DNA of 64,000 nt from Methanobrevibacter ruminantium (GCA_004553595.1 SFKZ01000009.1:9396-73395); one strand, 5' to 3'. Shown: positions 26,987 to 36,844, numbered from the stretch's first letter. Notes: a model not told the origin generated them from the sequence alone. Program-made: numbers and translations.

Positions 26987-27832
26987 ATGAATTCAATCAA
27001 AATAGCTCTTTGTCAAATGAATGTGGTGGACAATAAGGAAAAGAATATAGAAAAAGCCATTCAAATGATTAAGGAATCAAAAGAGCAAGGAGCAGATTTG
27101 GCTGTTCTTCCTGAAATGTTTAACTGCCCATATGAAAATGAGAAATTCATAGAATATGCTGAAGAACTGGAGAATAGTCAAACCTTAAAGGAAATAGCTA
27201 AGATTGCAAAAGAAGAGAACATTCATGTTTTGGCAGGATCCATACCTGAACTTGAAAGAGATGATGAAAATGAAACAGAATCAATATACAACACTGCAGT
27301 TTTCTTTGACAATGATGGGAAACAATTAGGAAAGCATAGGAAAATGCACCTATTTGACATTGATGTTAAAGGAAAAATCTATTTCAAGGAATCAGACACA
27401 TTAAGTGCAGGAAATGAATTCACAATTATAAAGACAGATTCGGCAAGATTTGGAATCGGAATCTGCTATGACATAAGATTTGTGGAGCTGTCAAGAATCA
27501 TGGCATTGAATGGTGTTGAAATACTAATTTTCCCAGGGGCTTTCAATTTGACAACAGGCCCTACACATTGGGAACTCTTATTTAGATCAAGAGCATTGGA
27601 CAATCAAGTTTATGCAATTGGAGTTGCACCAGCACTTGATGAGAATGCAAGCTATAACTCATATGGACATTCCATAGCAGTAAATCCATGGGGAGAAGTG
27701 ATTGAAGAATTGGATTACAGCGAAGAATTAAAAATCGTTGAAATAGATTTGGATGAAATAAAACGGATAAGAGAAGAGATTCCTGTTTTAAAGAACAGAA
27801 GAACTGATTTATACGAAATGAAGAAAAAATAG
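26987..27832 (+). CDS. Carbon-nitrogen hydrolase, Nit2/omega-amidase-like
   Basis: A 281-residue nitrilase-superfamily amidase. The catalytic triad is visible: E43 (LPEMFNCPYE), K119 (HRKMHLFDID) and C160 (GIGICYDIRF). The surrounding sequence (NCPY, LFDIDVKG, SRALDNQVYA) is closest to omega-amidases, which hydrolyse alpha-ketoglutaramate or alpha-ketosuccinamate. Deaminated-glutathione amidase is the main alternative. The ribosome site is GAGG. The gene appears monocistronic. Confidence 0.88.
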   Translation: MNSIKIALCQMNVVDNKEKNIEKAIQMIKESKEQGADLAVLPEMFNCPYENEKFIEYAEELENSQTLKEIAKIAKEENIHVLAGSIPELERDDENETESIYNTAVFFDNDGKQLGKHRKMHLFDIDVKGKIYFKESDTLSAGNEFTIIKTDSARFGIGICYDIRFVELSRIMALNGVEILIFPGAFNLTTGPTHWELLFRSRALDNQVYAIGVAPALDENASYNSYGHSIAVNPWGEVIEELDYSEELKIVEIDLDEIKRIREEIPVLKNRRTDLYEMKKK

Positions 27833-27860
27833 ATAAGATAAAATATGTTCATGAAATAAA

Positions 27861-27874
27861 CATGAAATTTCATG
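27861..27874. repeat. Palindrome CATGAAATTTCATG
   Basis: A 14-bp perfect palindrome about 30 bases after the nitrilase stop. The same core recurs within an 18-bp palindrome at 54920-54937. It could be a transcript-end hairpin or a shared protein-binding site. Confidence 0.6.
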
Positions 27875-27989
27875 AAAAATAAAAATTATAAAAATAGGCA
27901 CTAATTTTAAAAAAAATATTAAAAAAGAGAAAACAAATTAATAAAAATAATAAAAATAATTAAAATTTATCTTAATTTATTTTTTAATT

Positions 27990-28841
27990 TTATTTTAATT
28001 TTGCTAATCTCTTTTCAAAGTAAGCTAATTTTTTCTCAGTATCAGCAAACACTTCACATGCTGTTTCCAAGACTCTTACTTCATTGTCATAATCATTTTC
28101 CTTTCTATAGAGAACACATAATCTTTTATATGGAGCATCTTTTGGCTGTTTTGATTCAACATACCTTTCATATTCCTTAATTGCCTTTTTAAGATTTGCC
28201 GCTTCCATTTCCTTAATGGTGCTCATAGGAATGACTTTAACAATAGCTTTTCCAGAGGCCTTTGCCTTTTTCCTTTTTTCAGCTTTTTTAATTGCCTTAT
28301 TACAGGATTTCTTGAAGTCCTTGTCATCCTCATTCTTTCTTGCCTGTTTGATGAGCTTAATGGATTCATCACTTCCTAAATCTCCTAAAGCTTGAACTGC
28401 AGCTAACTTTACACCCCAATCCTCATCTTCAAGACATTTTGCAATGCTATCCAATTCATCTTCAGCTTGAAGTTCACCTAAAGCCCTTACAGCAACTTTT
28501 CTAACACCGAAATCCTCATCATCAAGGGATTCTACGAAATAAGGAATTACCTTTGCATCTTCAGTTTCCTTAAGCGCAAACGCTAAAAATCGTTTATCCT
28601 TTCCTTCTGCATTTGCAAACTCTTCAATCAATTTATCTACAGCCACATCTCCCATATTACCTAAGATTTCTGCAGCTTTAAAACGCACTTGAGCATTTTC
28701 ATCTTTAGTAGCTTGAATCAAATGATCGATAATAGATTCATCATTCACCTTTTCCAAACTTGCTATAGCTGATTTTCTAGTCGCTACATCTTCATCCTTC
28801 AATGCTTCAATAGCTTCTTCAATTGATAAATTTCCTACCAT
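27990..28841 (-). CDS. HEAT-repeat protein with C-terminal TPR-like segment
   Basis: A 283-residue scaffold protein. Residues about 5-185 form PBS-lyase-type HEAT repeats with recurring phrases such as VRFKAAEILGNMGD, VRKVAVRALGEL and VKLAAVQALGDLG at about 31-residue spacing. A Lys-rich linker (about 186-205) precedes a helical tail (NLKKAIKEYERYVES to the end) that looks like one or two TPR units. It has no catalytic motif and probably mediates protein contacts. The ribosome site is GAGGAT. It is divergent from the helicase gene. Confidence 0.82.
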   Translation of the reverse strand: MVGNLSIEEAIEALKDEDVATRKSAIASLEKVNDESIIDHLIQATKDENAQVRFKAAEILGNMGDVAVDKLIEEFANAEGKDKRFLAFALKETEDAKVIPYFVESLDDEDFGVRKVAVRALGELQAEDELDSIAKCLEDEDWGVKLAAVQALGDLGSDESIKLIKQARKNEDDKDFKKSCNKAIKKAEKRKKAKASGKAIVKVIPMSTIKEMEAANLKKAIKEYERYVESKQPKDAPYKRLCVLYRKENDYDNEVRVLETACEVFADTEKKLAYFEKRLAKLK

Positions 28842-29056
28842 AATAAATCCTCATAAAACTAAAATAATTAAAATAATCAATGAATTAAAATTAATTTCTA
28901 AACTTAATTCTTAATTTAATAATATTTAAGTTAAAACTAATATTTAAATTAATTTGAATAAGTAAAAACTAAACTATAAAATAAATAAATTACATAAATA
29001 AATGGTAACTATTTTAAAATAACACAACACACCAATAAGATTTAAAGATTGATAAT

Positions 29057-31657
29057 ATGATAAAAAAACAAACTAAAAGCTATTCAAAAAAGGAAATCTA
29101 TAATAATCTCCACCCTTATGTGAAGCAGTGGTTTGAGAATAGCTTTGAAGACTTTACACCTGCACAAAAACAAGCGATTCCTGAAATTCATAAAGGGAAC
29201 AACATACTTGTTTCATCACCAACAGGATCTGGAAAGACATTGACTGCATTCCTATCGGTCATTAATGAACTGACTGAACTTGCAGATAAAGGGGAACTTG
29301 AAGATAAGGTTTATTGCATTTACATATCTCCTCTAAAGGCATTGGACAATGACATTGAAAGAAACCTTGACCAGCCCCTTAGGGAAATAGAGAAAATAGC
29401 TAAAAAGCCATTAGGAATCAGAAAGGCAGTTAGAACTGGAGACACCACCCAATATCAAAGGACAAAGATGTTGAAGTCCCCCCCACATATTCTGATTACA
29501 ACACCTGAAACATTATCAATCCTCCTTGTCGCGCCTAAATTCCGGGAAAAATTATCACATGTAAAGTATGTGATTGTTGATGAGATCCATTCATTGGCTG
29601 AAAACAAGAGGGGAGTTCACTTAAGCCTATCATTAGAGAGATTGCAGCATCTAATTGGGGGATTTACAAGGATTGGATTATCCGCTACAGTAAGCCCTCT
29701 TGAAGAAGTTGCAAAATTCCTTGTAGGATATGAATACGGAGTGGAAAGGGATTGTATCCTAGTTGATATCAATTATCTGAAGGAACTGGATATAGAAGTT
29801 ATCTCTCCAGTTGACGATATTGTAATAGCTGATGATGAGGATACGAGAATGGCAACTTATGCCCTAATCGATGACTTAGTGATGGAACATAAGACAACCT
29901 TGATATTTACAAATACCCGTAGCGCTACAGAACGCTATGTTTACAACCTCAAAAAGCTTTACGGAGAACATTTCAATAGCAACAACATTATGGCACACCA
30001 CTCTTCCCTATCAAAGGAATCAAGATTGGAAACTGAAGAAAAACTAAAGAGAGGTGAGCTTAGGGCTGTTGTATCCTCAACTTCACTTGAACTTGGAATA
30101 GATATAGGTTACATTGACCTTGTAATACTTATCAACTCACCGAAATCAGTTTCAAGGGCTCTTCAAAGAATCGGTAGAAGCGGCCACAGATTGCATGAAA
30201 AGTCCAAGGGAAGAATAATCGTTACAGATAGAGATGAACTTGTAGAATGTTCTGTTCTCTTAAAAAATGCTAAGGAAGGAAAAATTGACAACATAAAAAT
30301 CCCTAAGGACTGCTTGGATGTGCTTTCACAACATATCTATGGAATGGGAATAGAAAACCCTTGGGACATCGATTATGCCTACGATGTGATTAGAAAAAGC
30401 TATTGCTATAAGGATCTGGAAAGGGATGACTATGAAGATGTCCTAAGCTATTTGGCAGGAGAGTATGTGGAACTTGAAGAGCGTTACGTTTATGCTAAAA
30501 TCTGGATAGACTATAAGGAAAACACCTTTGGAAAAAGGGGAAAATTAGCAAGGATGCTTTATTCCACAAACATTGGAACCATACCTGACCATTCTGCAGT
30601 AATCGTGAAATGTGATGGGGAGCCAATAGGTAAGGTTGAAGAGGACTTTATGGAAAAGCTTAAAAAAGGTGACAGCTTTGTTCTTGGCGGAAGAACATAC
30701 AAATTCAATTATGGAAAGGGAATGACCATAAATGTCTCTCCAGCATCAGGACCTCCTACAATCCCTTCATGGTATTCTGAGCAATTGCCTCTTGCATTTG
30801 ATCTTGCAGTAGACATCCAGAGATTTAGATACATTCTTGAAAGCAAGTTCCAGTATGGAAGATCTAAAGAGGAAATAATGGAATTCCTTCATGAATACCT
30901 TTATGTTGATGAGTTTGCAGCAAACTCAATCTATGAATACTTCAATGAACAGTTCCTCTATGCCCAAATACCTCACAAACAAAAGCTTCTTGTTGAGTAT
31001 TACACAGGATTTGGAGGAAGAAAATTCGTTGTTTTCCATAGCTTGTTTGGAAGGAAGACAAATGATGCGCTTGCAAGGGCAGTGGCTTATGTGGCAAGTG
31101 ACAGAAACAAGAGGAACATTACAATCTCAATTACAGACAATGGATTCTATTTAAGCTCGGAGGGCAAGATGGGAGCATTGGAAGCATTGGAAAGATTGAA
31201 TCCTAACAACTTTGAAAACATACTGATAAGGTCACTTGACAAAACCGAAACATTGGCAAGCAGATTCAGGCATTGCGCTGGAAGATCCCTCATGACCTTA
31301 AGAAGATACAAAGGGCATGAAAAGTCTGTAGGAAGGCAGCAAGTTAGAGGAAAAATATTGCTCAAGTACATTCAGGAAATGGACAATAATTTCCCAATAC
31401 TCAAGGAATCCAGAAGGGAAGCCACTGAAGATTATATGGACATTAAAAATGCTAAAAGGGTCATTTCATGGATTTCAAGTGGTGAAATGGAAATCAAGAC
31501 AATAAATACAATAATCCCAAGCCCATTTGCATTTAATCTTGTATCACAAGGATACTTGGAAGTCCTAAAGCAGAACGATAAATCAGAATTTACCAAAAGG
31601 ATGCATAGGGCAGTTATAGAAAAGATAAAAGAGCAAATGGGAAATGATTATTATTAG
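29057..31657 (+). CDS. Lhr-type superfamily 2 ATP-dependent helicase
   Basis: An 866-residue Lhr-family DNA/RNA helicase. Motifs are in order: Q-motif region (FTPAQKQAIPEI), Walker A at 53-61 (SPTGSGKTL), motif Ia (ISPLKALDNDIERNL), DEIH box (IVDEIHSLAE), motif III (GLSATVSPLE), and motifs V and VI in the second RecA domain (SSTSLELGIDIG, LQRIGRSGHR). The large C-terminal region contains the winged helix and Lhr-specific domain. Archaeal Lhr enzymes unwind replication forks or RNA:DNA hybrids; which subfamily (aLhr1 or aLhr2) needs comparison. It has its own promoter region. Confidence 0.92.
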   Translation: MIKKQTKSYSKKEIYNNLHPYVKQWFENSFEDFTPAQKQAIPEIHKGNNILVSSPTGSGKTLTAFLSVINELTELADKGELEDKVYCIYISPLKALDNDIERNLDQPLREIEKIAKKPLGIRKAVRTGDTTQYQRTKMLKSPPHILITTPETLSILLVAPKFREKLSHVKYVIVDEIHSLAENKRGVHLSLSLERLQHLIGGFTRIGLSATVSPLEEVAKFLVGYEYGVERDCILVDINYLKELDIEVISPVDDIVIADDEDTRMATYALIDDLVMEHKTTLIFTNTRSATERYVYNLKKLYGEHFNSNNIMAHHSSLSKESRLETEEKLKRGELRAVVSSTSLELGIDIGYIDLVILINSPKSVSRALQRIGRSGHRLHEKSKGRIIVTDRDELVECSVLLKNAKEGKIDNIKIPKDCLDVLSQHIYGMGIENPWDIDYAYDVIRKSYCYKDLERDDYEDVLSYLAGEYVELEERYVYAKIWIDYKENTFGKRGKLARMLYSTNIGTIPDHSAVIVKCDGEPIGKVEEDFMEKLKKGDSFVLGGRTYKFNYGKGMTINVSPASGPPTIPSWYSEQLPLAFDLAVDIQRFRYILESKFQYGRSKEEIMEFLHEYLYVDEFAANSIYEYFNEQFLYAQIPHKQKLLVEYYTGFGGRKFVVFHSLFGRKTNDALARAVAYVASDRNKRNITISITDNGFYLSSEGKMGALEALERLNPNNFENILIRSLDKTETLASRFRHCAGRSLMTLRRYKGHEKSVGRQQVRGKILLKYIQEMDNNFPILKESRREATEDYMDIKNAKRVISWISSGEMEIKTINTIIPSPFAFNLVSQGYLEVLKQNDKSEFTKRMHRAVIEKIKEQMGNDYY

Positions 31658-31851
31658 TCAACTAATAATTAATTAAAATTAAAATTAAAAATAAACTAAA
31701 ATAAATTCTATAAACTAAAATAAAGTAAAATAAATTAAAATAAATTAAAAAGCAAAGTTTAAATACTTGATAACTAAACTTAAATACGTGAAAATTATAA
31801 TAAAAAAGCGATTATTATAATTAAAGAATTAATGTAAAATGAGGTGATAAA

Positions 31852-32226
31852 ATGGCTAAAATGAGTTCAGTTCTAATAGGATTTCTATTGACATTAGCAG
31901 TTTACTTATTCTTTGGACGTTATGAATTCTGGGGTCTTTTAATCGTGGGATTCATTGTCGGATACATAACTCACGAAGGAATATTCGGAGGAATGTGGAA
32001 TGCAGCACTTGCAGGAGCATTCGGAACAATTGTGGTATCAATCCTATTCATACTGCTTGTTACAGTAGGTGGAACCGCATTGATGGGGCCTCTTGGAGGG
32101 CTTACTGGATTCACCGTTTCTGGAGTTTCAAGCTTATTCGCAATTATCTACAATATAATCAAATATATGATCACTATGGGAATAACTGGTGCTCTCGGTG
32201 GAGCTTTAAATAAACAGAAAAATTAA
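31852..32226 (+). CDS. Small membrane protein (DUF5518-like)
   Basis: A 124-residue protein made almost entirely of Gly-rich hydrophobic helices, about four membrane segments (6-25, 27-45, 52-80, 98-118). The pattern GLLIVGFIVGYITHEGIFGGMWNAALAGAFG and the Gly-rich C-terminus resemble DUF5518 proteins common in methanogens, with no known function. The ribosome site GAGGTGAT is strong. The assignment to DUF5518 is by memory of the pattern. Confidence 0.7.
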   Translation: MAKMSSVLIGFLLTLAVYLFFGRYEFWGLLIVGFIVGYITHEGIFGGMWNAALAGAFGTIVVSILFILLVTVGGTALMGPLGGLTGFTVSGVSSLFAIIYNIIKYMITMGITGALGGALNKQKN

Positions 32227-32489
32227 ATTTTTTAAATTTTTCTCTTTCATTTCTTTTTTATTATTTTATCATTGCAATTTACTTATTTTATTAACTATTC
32301 TTCCTTTTAAACATTTTTCACTTTTATTATTTCGATTTTTATCAATTTATACTGATTTTTTAAAAAAAATATTAAAATTTAAATTATATGAGAAATAAAA
32401 ATTTAATTTAGAAAAATAAATAGACAATATTAATTTTTAATAAATTAAAATTGTGATATGAATATAATCTTAAAGTTTTAGGTGATTTA

Positions 32490-33020
32490 ATGGTAGATGC
32501 AGAAAAGGCAAAACAACCTAAAGTAAAAAAGAATAGAAATTCTAATTTACCTGACATAAATTTAAAATCATTGATTTTCGGTGCAGCAGCATATGCATTT
32601 TTCCCACTTGTTGCAACCCAATATGGAATAGATCTTTTAATGGCATTTGCAGCTATTGGTCCTCTTTATATTGGTTATGAAGCAAAATCCTACCTTAAAG
32701 GTGTTCTTTTAGGTATTGTTGGTGCAACACCACTATTATACTTGACATTTGCAGGATTTTTAGGAGCATACACTCCAACTGAAATGGGAGACTTGATTAC
32801 AAGTGTTGCAGTCCTTGGACTTGGTGCATTGATGGCATTCTTCGGAGCTTACCTTTACCAAGAAAGATCAAAAGCTAAAGAGGAATATGACATTGCAAAA
32901 GGCAGCAAAGGAACTAAAAATGTTCCTATCAAACAAAAAGAGAAAAAATTCGAAGATACGGGTAATGTCAAAAAGAACATTACTAACTTATTCCTTCCAA
33001 AAGGCAGAAGGAAAAAATAA
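32490..33020 (+). CDS. Membrane protein of unknown function
   Basis: A 176-residue protein I cannot name. It has a basic cytoplasmic N-terminus (about 1-25), three to four hydrophobic helices between about 28 and 125, and a long charged C-terminal tail rich in Lys. It follows another small membrane protein by 263 bases on the same strand. The ribosome site is AGGTGAT. It is followed by a strong hairpin terminator. Confidence 0.7.
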   Translation: MVDAEKAKQPKVKKNRNSNLPDINLKSLIFGAAAYAFFPLVATQYGIDLLMAFAAIGPLYIGYEAKSYLKGVLLGIVGATPLLYLTFAGFLGAYTPTEMGDLITSVAVLGLGALMAFFGAYLYQERSKAKEEYDIAKGSKGTKNVPIKQKEKKFEDTGNVKKNITNLFLPKGRRKK

Positions 33021-33325
33021 TTTTTATTTTAATTAGAATCCCGTTTGGGATTCTAAAATCTTTTTTTATAAAATATTTTTTTATAATTTTTTAAACTCAA
33101 TAAATAGCTATTTTTTAATTTAAAGACTTAAACTAAAATACATATTCTAATTTTATAAAATATTAAAAAATAGCAGAAATATTAGAATAATTAATGAATA
33201 ATTGAATATTAATAAAAAAAGAGTAAAAAAGTTATAAAAGTTAAAAAAAGAAATAAAAACTTTAAAAAAATAGTTGAAAAAGTTTTAATCAAACTTTTTC
33301 TAAATGTTTTTTCTAAGTTGGAAGA
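33021..33325. other. Intergenic gap after the membrane protein
   Basis: This 305-base stretch holds the hairpin terminator at 33034-33067 and otherwise only AT-rich DNA with T- and A-runs. The A-runs before 33325 probably provide oligo-T termination for the convergent purP transcript. I see no open frame, RNA gene or further repeat. Confidence 0.6.
33034..33067 (+). terminator. Hairpin-plus-T terminator
   Basis: TAGAATCCC (33034-33042) and GGGATTCTA (33047-33055) form a perfect 9-bp stem with a GTTT loop, followed by AAATCTTTTTTT. It lies 14 bases after the membrane-protein stop. The GC-containing stem stands out in this AT-rich spacer. Confidence 0.85.
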
Positions 33326-34417
33326 TTATGTAATAATCTTTTCAAATCCGCCGTTTTCGAGTGCCATTTTAATTTCACGTGCAACTCTTCTTCCCATACT
33401 CATACCTTCACCATATTTGAGGTAACTGTATGCGGAACCTTCCATAAAGGTGTTTGTACCACCATCAGTTCTTGCACTTGTTTCAAATACAACAACTTCA
33501 AGGTTATCGTTTACAAGAGTTTGGATACAGAATGGACCGTTTAAACCAGGTTTTACTAATTCTGCAGCACTTTTAACTAATTTGTCACCGATTTCAAATG
33601 CTTGTGGAAGCAATGATTCTCTCATTACAACTGGGTGGTTACCGGTTACAACGTAAGATGGGCTAATGTCAATGGATAATTGATCTTTAGCAGGCATTCT
33701 TACAAATCCGTCAATACTGGATTCATATCTGCTGTCCATACCCATAAGTTCCACTTCATCATTCAATGCTGAGTAGAAGTAGTGGATACAGTAGTTACAA
33801 CCAGATACATACTCTTCAATGTGAGCTTGAGCCACATCTTCATCTTCAATCCATCCACGTTCTTTCATTGCATCGATTTTTTCATTAAATTCTTCAGGAG
33901 ATGAAGCTACAAAGTATCCTCTTCCACCTCTTGCTCCAGGGAATTTAACCATTACAGCACGGTCAATTTCAGCAGGGTCATCATATTTCATTGGGATTCT
34001 GATTTTACCGTTTACGAGCAATTGTCTTTCCAAGTCTCTTTCAGCTTCCCATCTTAAGATGTCTCTGTTACCAAACATAGGTACATTGAACTTATCTTCA
34101 ACATTATCTAAACCTGCGTATGCTACAAAGGATCCGTGAGGAATAACAATTGCGTTCATGTCTCTTAATCTTTGTTGGACATCTTCGTTTACAATGTCTT
34201 CGAATTTATCTACGATGATATATTCATCTGCAACATCAAAACGTTGATAAGGTACTTCTCTACCTTTTGCACAAACAATAGCAGTTCTAAATCCTTCTTG
34301 TTTAGCACCATTAAGAATATGTAAAGATGTGTGACTACCTAAAGTTGCGATAGTGATATTGTCTTTATCATACCCTTCTAAAATCTCCAATATTTTTTCT
34401 TTACTAACTTTTCCCAT
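33326..34417 (-). CDS. purP: PurP, formate-dependent FAICAR synthetase
   Basis: 5-formaminoimidazole-4-carboxamide ribonucleotide synthetase uses formate and ATP to formylate AICAR, replacing the folate-dependent PurH step in archaea. The 363-residue length fits. Diagnostic stretches are ATLGSHTSLHILNGAKQEGF near the N-terminus, the ATP-grasp elements VMVKFPGARGGRGYF and HIEEYVSGCNYCIHYFYS, and GPFCIQTLVNDNLE with ETSARTDGGTN near the C-terminus. The ribosome site is AGGAG. The gene is divergent from a phosphodiesterase. Confidence 0.95.
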   Translation of the reverse strand: MGKVSKEKILEILEGYDKDNITIATLGSHTSLHILNGAKQEGFRTAIVCAKGREVPYQRFDVADEYIIVDKFEDIVNEDVQQRLRDMNAIVIPHGSFVAYAGLDNVEDKFNVPMFGNRDILRWEAERDLERQLLVNGKIRIPMKYDDPAEIDRAVMVKFPGARGGRGYFVASSPEEFNEKIDAMKERGWIEDEDVAQAHIEEYVSGCNYCIHYFYSALNDEVELMGMDSRYESSIDGFVRMPAKDQLSIDISPSYVVTGNHPVVMRESLLPQAFEIGDKLVKSAAELVKPGLNGPFCIQTLVNDNLEVVVFETSARTDGGTNTFMEGSAYSYLKYGEGMSMGRRVAREIKMALENGGFEKIIT

Positions 34418-34719
34418 TTTTAATCTCCTGAACTAATATTTTTCAGAAATCAACTTAAAGATAAAAATTATTTATCAATAATTATATTATATTTTTATAA
34501 ACTTATAAAGTTTTATTATTAAATTTTTATTCATATATTATGAAACTAAAAAATGCAAATAAAATCAAAAATGAATGAATTAAGACAGTGATTTTCTAAG
34601 CAATTTTCTAATAAACTATATAATCAATATAAAACAAAGTAATTATTGTTAGATGAAAACGAATTAATAACTAATTCATTTCAAATTGTTTTGAATTCAT
34701 AATTATTGAATGTGAAAAT
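34418..34719. promoter_or_regulatory. Divergent intergenic region, purP and phosphodiesterase
   Basis: A 302-base AT-rich promoter region. Near the purP side, AAACTT-ATA-AAGTTT (34499-34513) is an interrupted palindrome embedded in TATA-like DNA, roughly 75 bases before the purP start, and could combine promoter and operator. On the phosphodiesterase side no single TATA box stands out. No open frame or RNA gene is visible. Confidence 0.35.
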
Positions 34720-35256
34720 ATGTTAATTGGATTAATATCAGACACCCATATTCCAGATAGAAGAATTAAGCTTCCCCAAAAGGTTTTGGAAACCTTTGAA
34801 GGTGTTGACTTGATTATTCATGCAGGGGACATAACCAGCCAAAACGTTATAGATGAATTGGAAGCAATAGCGCCTGTAGTTGCTGTTGAAGGAAATATGG
34901 ACAGGGTTCATGGGGAGATTGATCTCCCACCTTCTGAAATCATAGAAGCGGAAGGCCATAAGATTGGAGTAATACATGGAGAAGTTTATCCAAGAGGAGA
35001 CACACAACAATTATATTACCATGCATTGCAATTGGAAGTGGATATCCTTGTAAGCGGACATTCACATGTTGCACAGCTTGAAAAGATTAAAAATGTCATT
35101 TTAGTCAATCCTGGAAGTCCGACAAACCCAAGATTATCTGACCCGTCAGTGGCATTGATGGAAATAAACGGCAATGACATAAGCATAGAATTCATTCAAA
35201 CTGGAAGGCCAGTTTGTTCAGCATTAAATTTCTTTGAAGAAAAGGCAAATAAGTAA
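34720..35256 (+). CDS. Metallophosphoesterase, YfcE/MJ0936-type phosphodiesterase
   Basis: A 178-residue calcineurin-like phosphoesterase. The metal motifs are complete: SDTHIPDR (7-14), HAGDIT, EGNMDR, IHGE and GHSHV. MJ0936 from Methanocaldococcus, its structural relative, hydrolyses model phosphodiesters with Mn or Ni; the natural substrate is unknown. GTGA precedes the ATG. The last codons and the stop lie inside a 37-bp tandem duplication, the second copy of which has a changed stop triplet. Confidence 0.88.
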   Translation: MLIGLISDTHIPDRRIKLPQKVLETFEGVDLIIHAGDITSQNVIDELEAIAPVVAVEGNMDRVHGEIDLPPSEIIEAEGHKIGVIHGEVYPRGDTQQLYYHALQLEVDILVSGHSHVAQLEKIKNVILVNPGSPTNPRLSDPSVALMEINGNDISIEFIQTGRPVCSALNFFEEKANK

Positions 35257-35313
35257 AATAAAGATAAATAAAGATAAAAAGGCAAATAAGGAAAATAAAG
35301 ATAAATAAAGATA
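35241..35313. repeat. 37-bp tandem duplication spanning a stop codon
   Basis: A 36-base segment at 35241-35276 recurs at 35278-35313 with a single difference: T to G within the copy of the stop triplet (AAGTAAAA becomes AAGGAAAA). The first copy includes the last codons and TAA stop of the phosphodiesterase gene. A second direct repeat, CAATAAATAAGAGAAT at 35351-35366 and 35381-35396, follows. Confidence 0.9.
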
Positions 35314-35420
35314 ATTAAGATGAATTAATCGAAAAAAGAAAAAATAGAACCAATAAATAAGAGAATCAATAAAATACAATCAATAAATAAGAGAATTAAA
35401 AAAATTACAGGAGGGTTAAA

Positions 35421-36047
35421 ATGGGAAGCAGATGGCAAGTGGAAAAGAAGAATGACCCTTATTACAAAAGAGCTAAAAGTGAAGAGTATCGTTCAAGAGC
35501 ATCATACAAACTTAAGCAACTTGATAAGAAATACAAGATCATTAAGGAAGGAGACACTGTAGTGGACTTAGGTGCTGCTCCAGGGGGATGGTCTCAAGTT
35601 GCATTGGAAAAGGTAGGTGAAGAGGGAATCGTTGTAGGAGTCGATTTAAATAGAATCAAGCCATTCCACGAACCTAATTATTATGGAATCAGAGGGGACT
35701 TTACAAAAGAGATTGTTCAGGAAAAGATCATGGAATTGACAAACGGTAAAGTGAAAGTCCTTATGTCAGATGCTGCACCTTCATTAACTGGAGTTAAAGA
35801 CCTCGACCATTTAAGGTCTGTAGACCTTGTTGAAACAGTGATTAAGATTGCAGACAATATCCTTGAAACCGAAGGAAATCTGGTTATCAAAGCATTTCAA
35901 GGTTCCGAATACAAACACCTTTTAGACAGCATCAAATACGATTTCAGAAAAGTGAAATCAACAAAGCCTCCATCATCAAGACAAAAGAGTAAAGAAATGT
36001 ATATTGTAGGTTTAGGCTATAGAAAGGGACCTAAAAAGAAAAAATAA
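35421..36047 (+). CDS. rlmE: 23S rRNA (uridine-2'-O-)-methyltransferase RlmE/FtsJ
   Basis: A SAM-dependent 2'-O-methyltransferase acting on 23S rRNA. The 208-residue protein has the N-terminal RSRASYKLKQLDKKY, the SAM loop VVDLGAAPGGWSQVA, and the K-D-K-E catalytic set: Lys in ASYKLKQ, Asp in LMSDAAPS, Lys in LVIKAFQG and Glu in KSKEMYIV. A basic C-terminal tail (KGPKKKK) probably binds RNA. The ribosome site is GGAGGG. The precise rRNA target is inferred from bacterial RlmE. Confidence 0.93.
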   Translation: MGSRWQVEKKNDPYYKRAKSEEYRSRASYKLKQLDKKYKIIKEGDTVVDLGAAPGGWSQVALEKVGEEGIVVGVDLNRIKPFHEPNYYGIRGDFTKEIVQEKIMELTNGKVKVLMSDAAPSLTGVKDLDHLRSVDLVETVIKIADNILETEGNLVIKAFQGSEYKHLLDSIKYDFRKVKSTKPPSSRQKSKEMYIVGLGYRKGPKKKK

Positions 36048-36208
36048 TTAAAAAAAATAGTAAAATTAGATAAAATATTTTAAAATAGGTTAAAAATAGT
36101 TAAAAAATACAAAAATAGCTATTTAAAGGATAAAAATAAAAAAATCTAAAAATACTATAAATAAAAAAAATAAAAAAAGAAGTTAAAAAAATATTTTAAA
36201 TAAAAATA

Positions 36209-36640
36209 TTATTTAACTGATAAAGTGTTATAAGCTTCTTGAGCTATTTTTAAATCGTCTTTTGCTAGTTGTAATCTTTTATCAACTTCTGAAGCCGTTT
36301 TTCCCATAGACAATGCACTTTCAACATTACTTATATCATTTTTAACTCTTACAAGCTCTACTTGTGCATTAACATATTCTCTTTCTAAAGGGATATTGTT
36401 CATCATATAAATCTTATTACCAGTTTCATTATATTGAACTTCCAAATTAGTATAATTATTCTTCAATTCAGCTAACTGGTCATATTGAGTACCGGAAGAA
36501 ATTCCTCCAGTTAAACTAGAAGAAACTACGCTAAAACCAACATAAGCAACTGCAGCAACAGTAGCTATAATCATTATCACTCCTAAAACAGAAATTAACA
36601 TAGAAGTTGATTTGAATAGACTCAATCTTGATTTTCTCAT
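36209..36640 (-). CDS. Membrane-anchored coiled-coil protein
   Basis: A 143-residue protein not assignable to a named family. A basic N-terminus (MRKSRLSLFKS) is followed by one membrane helix (about 15-40, rich in Val, Ile and Ala) and a Ser/Gly linker. An outside or cytoplasmic coiled-coil region follows (about 52-140) with heptad-like Leu and Val spacing. GGTGA precedes the ATG. It is divergent from mcm, 236 bases away. Confidence 0.7.
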   Translation of the reverse strand: MRKSRLSLFKSTSMLISVLGVIMIIATVAAVAYVGFSVVSSSLTGGISSGTQYDQLAELKNNYTNLEVQYNETGNKIYMMNNIPLEREYVNAQVELVRVKNDISNVESALSMGKTASEVDKRLQLAKDDLKIAQEAYNTLSVK

Positions 36641-36844
36641 AAATTCACCATAATATTATTTAAAAGTAAATAGCATTATTATTAATTTTAATTTTACACA
36701 TATTTAAAATTATCAATTATTTTGGTGTTTTAACGAATAAAGACAATATTTCAATATAGTATTGTCAATTTTTATAAAATTATAACGAAATCGGAACAAT
36801 TTTTCAACATGATTATAATGAAAAATTAAAAAATTGAATAAACT

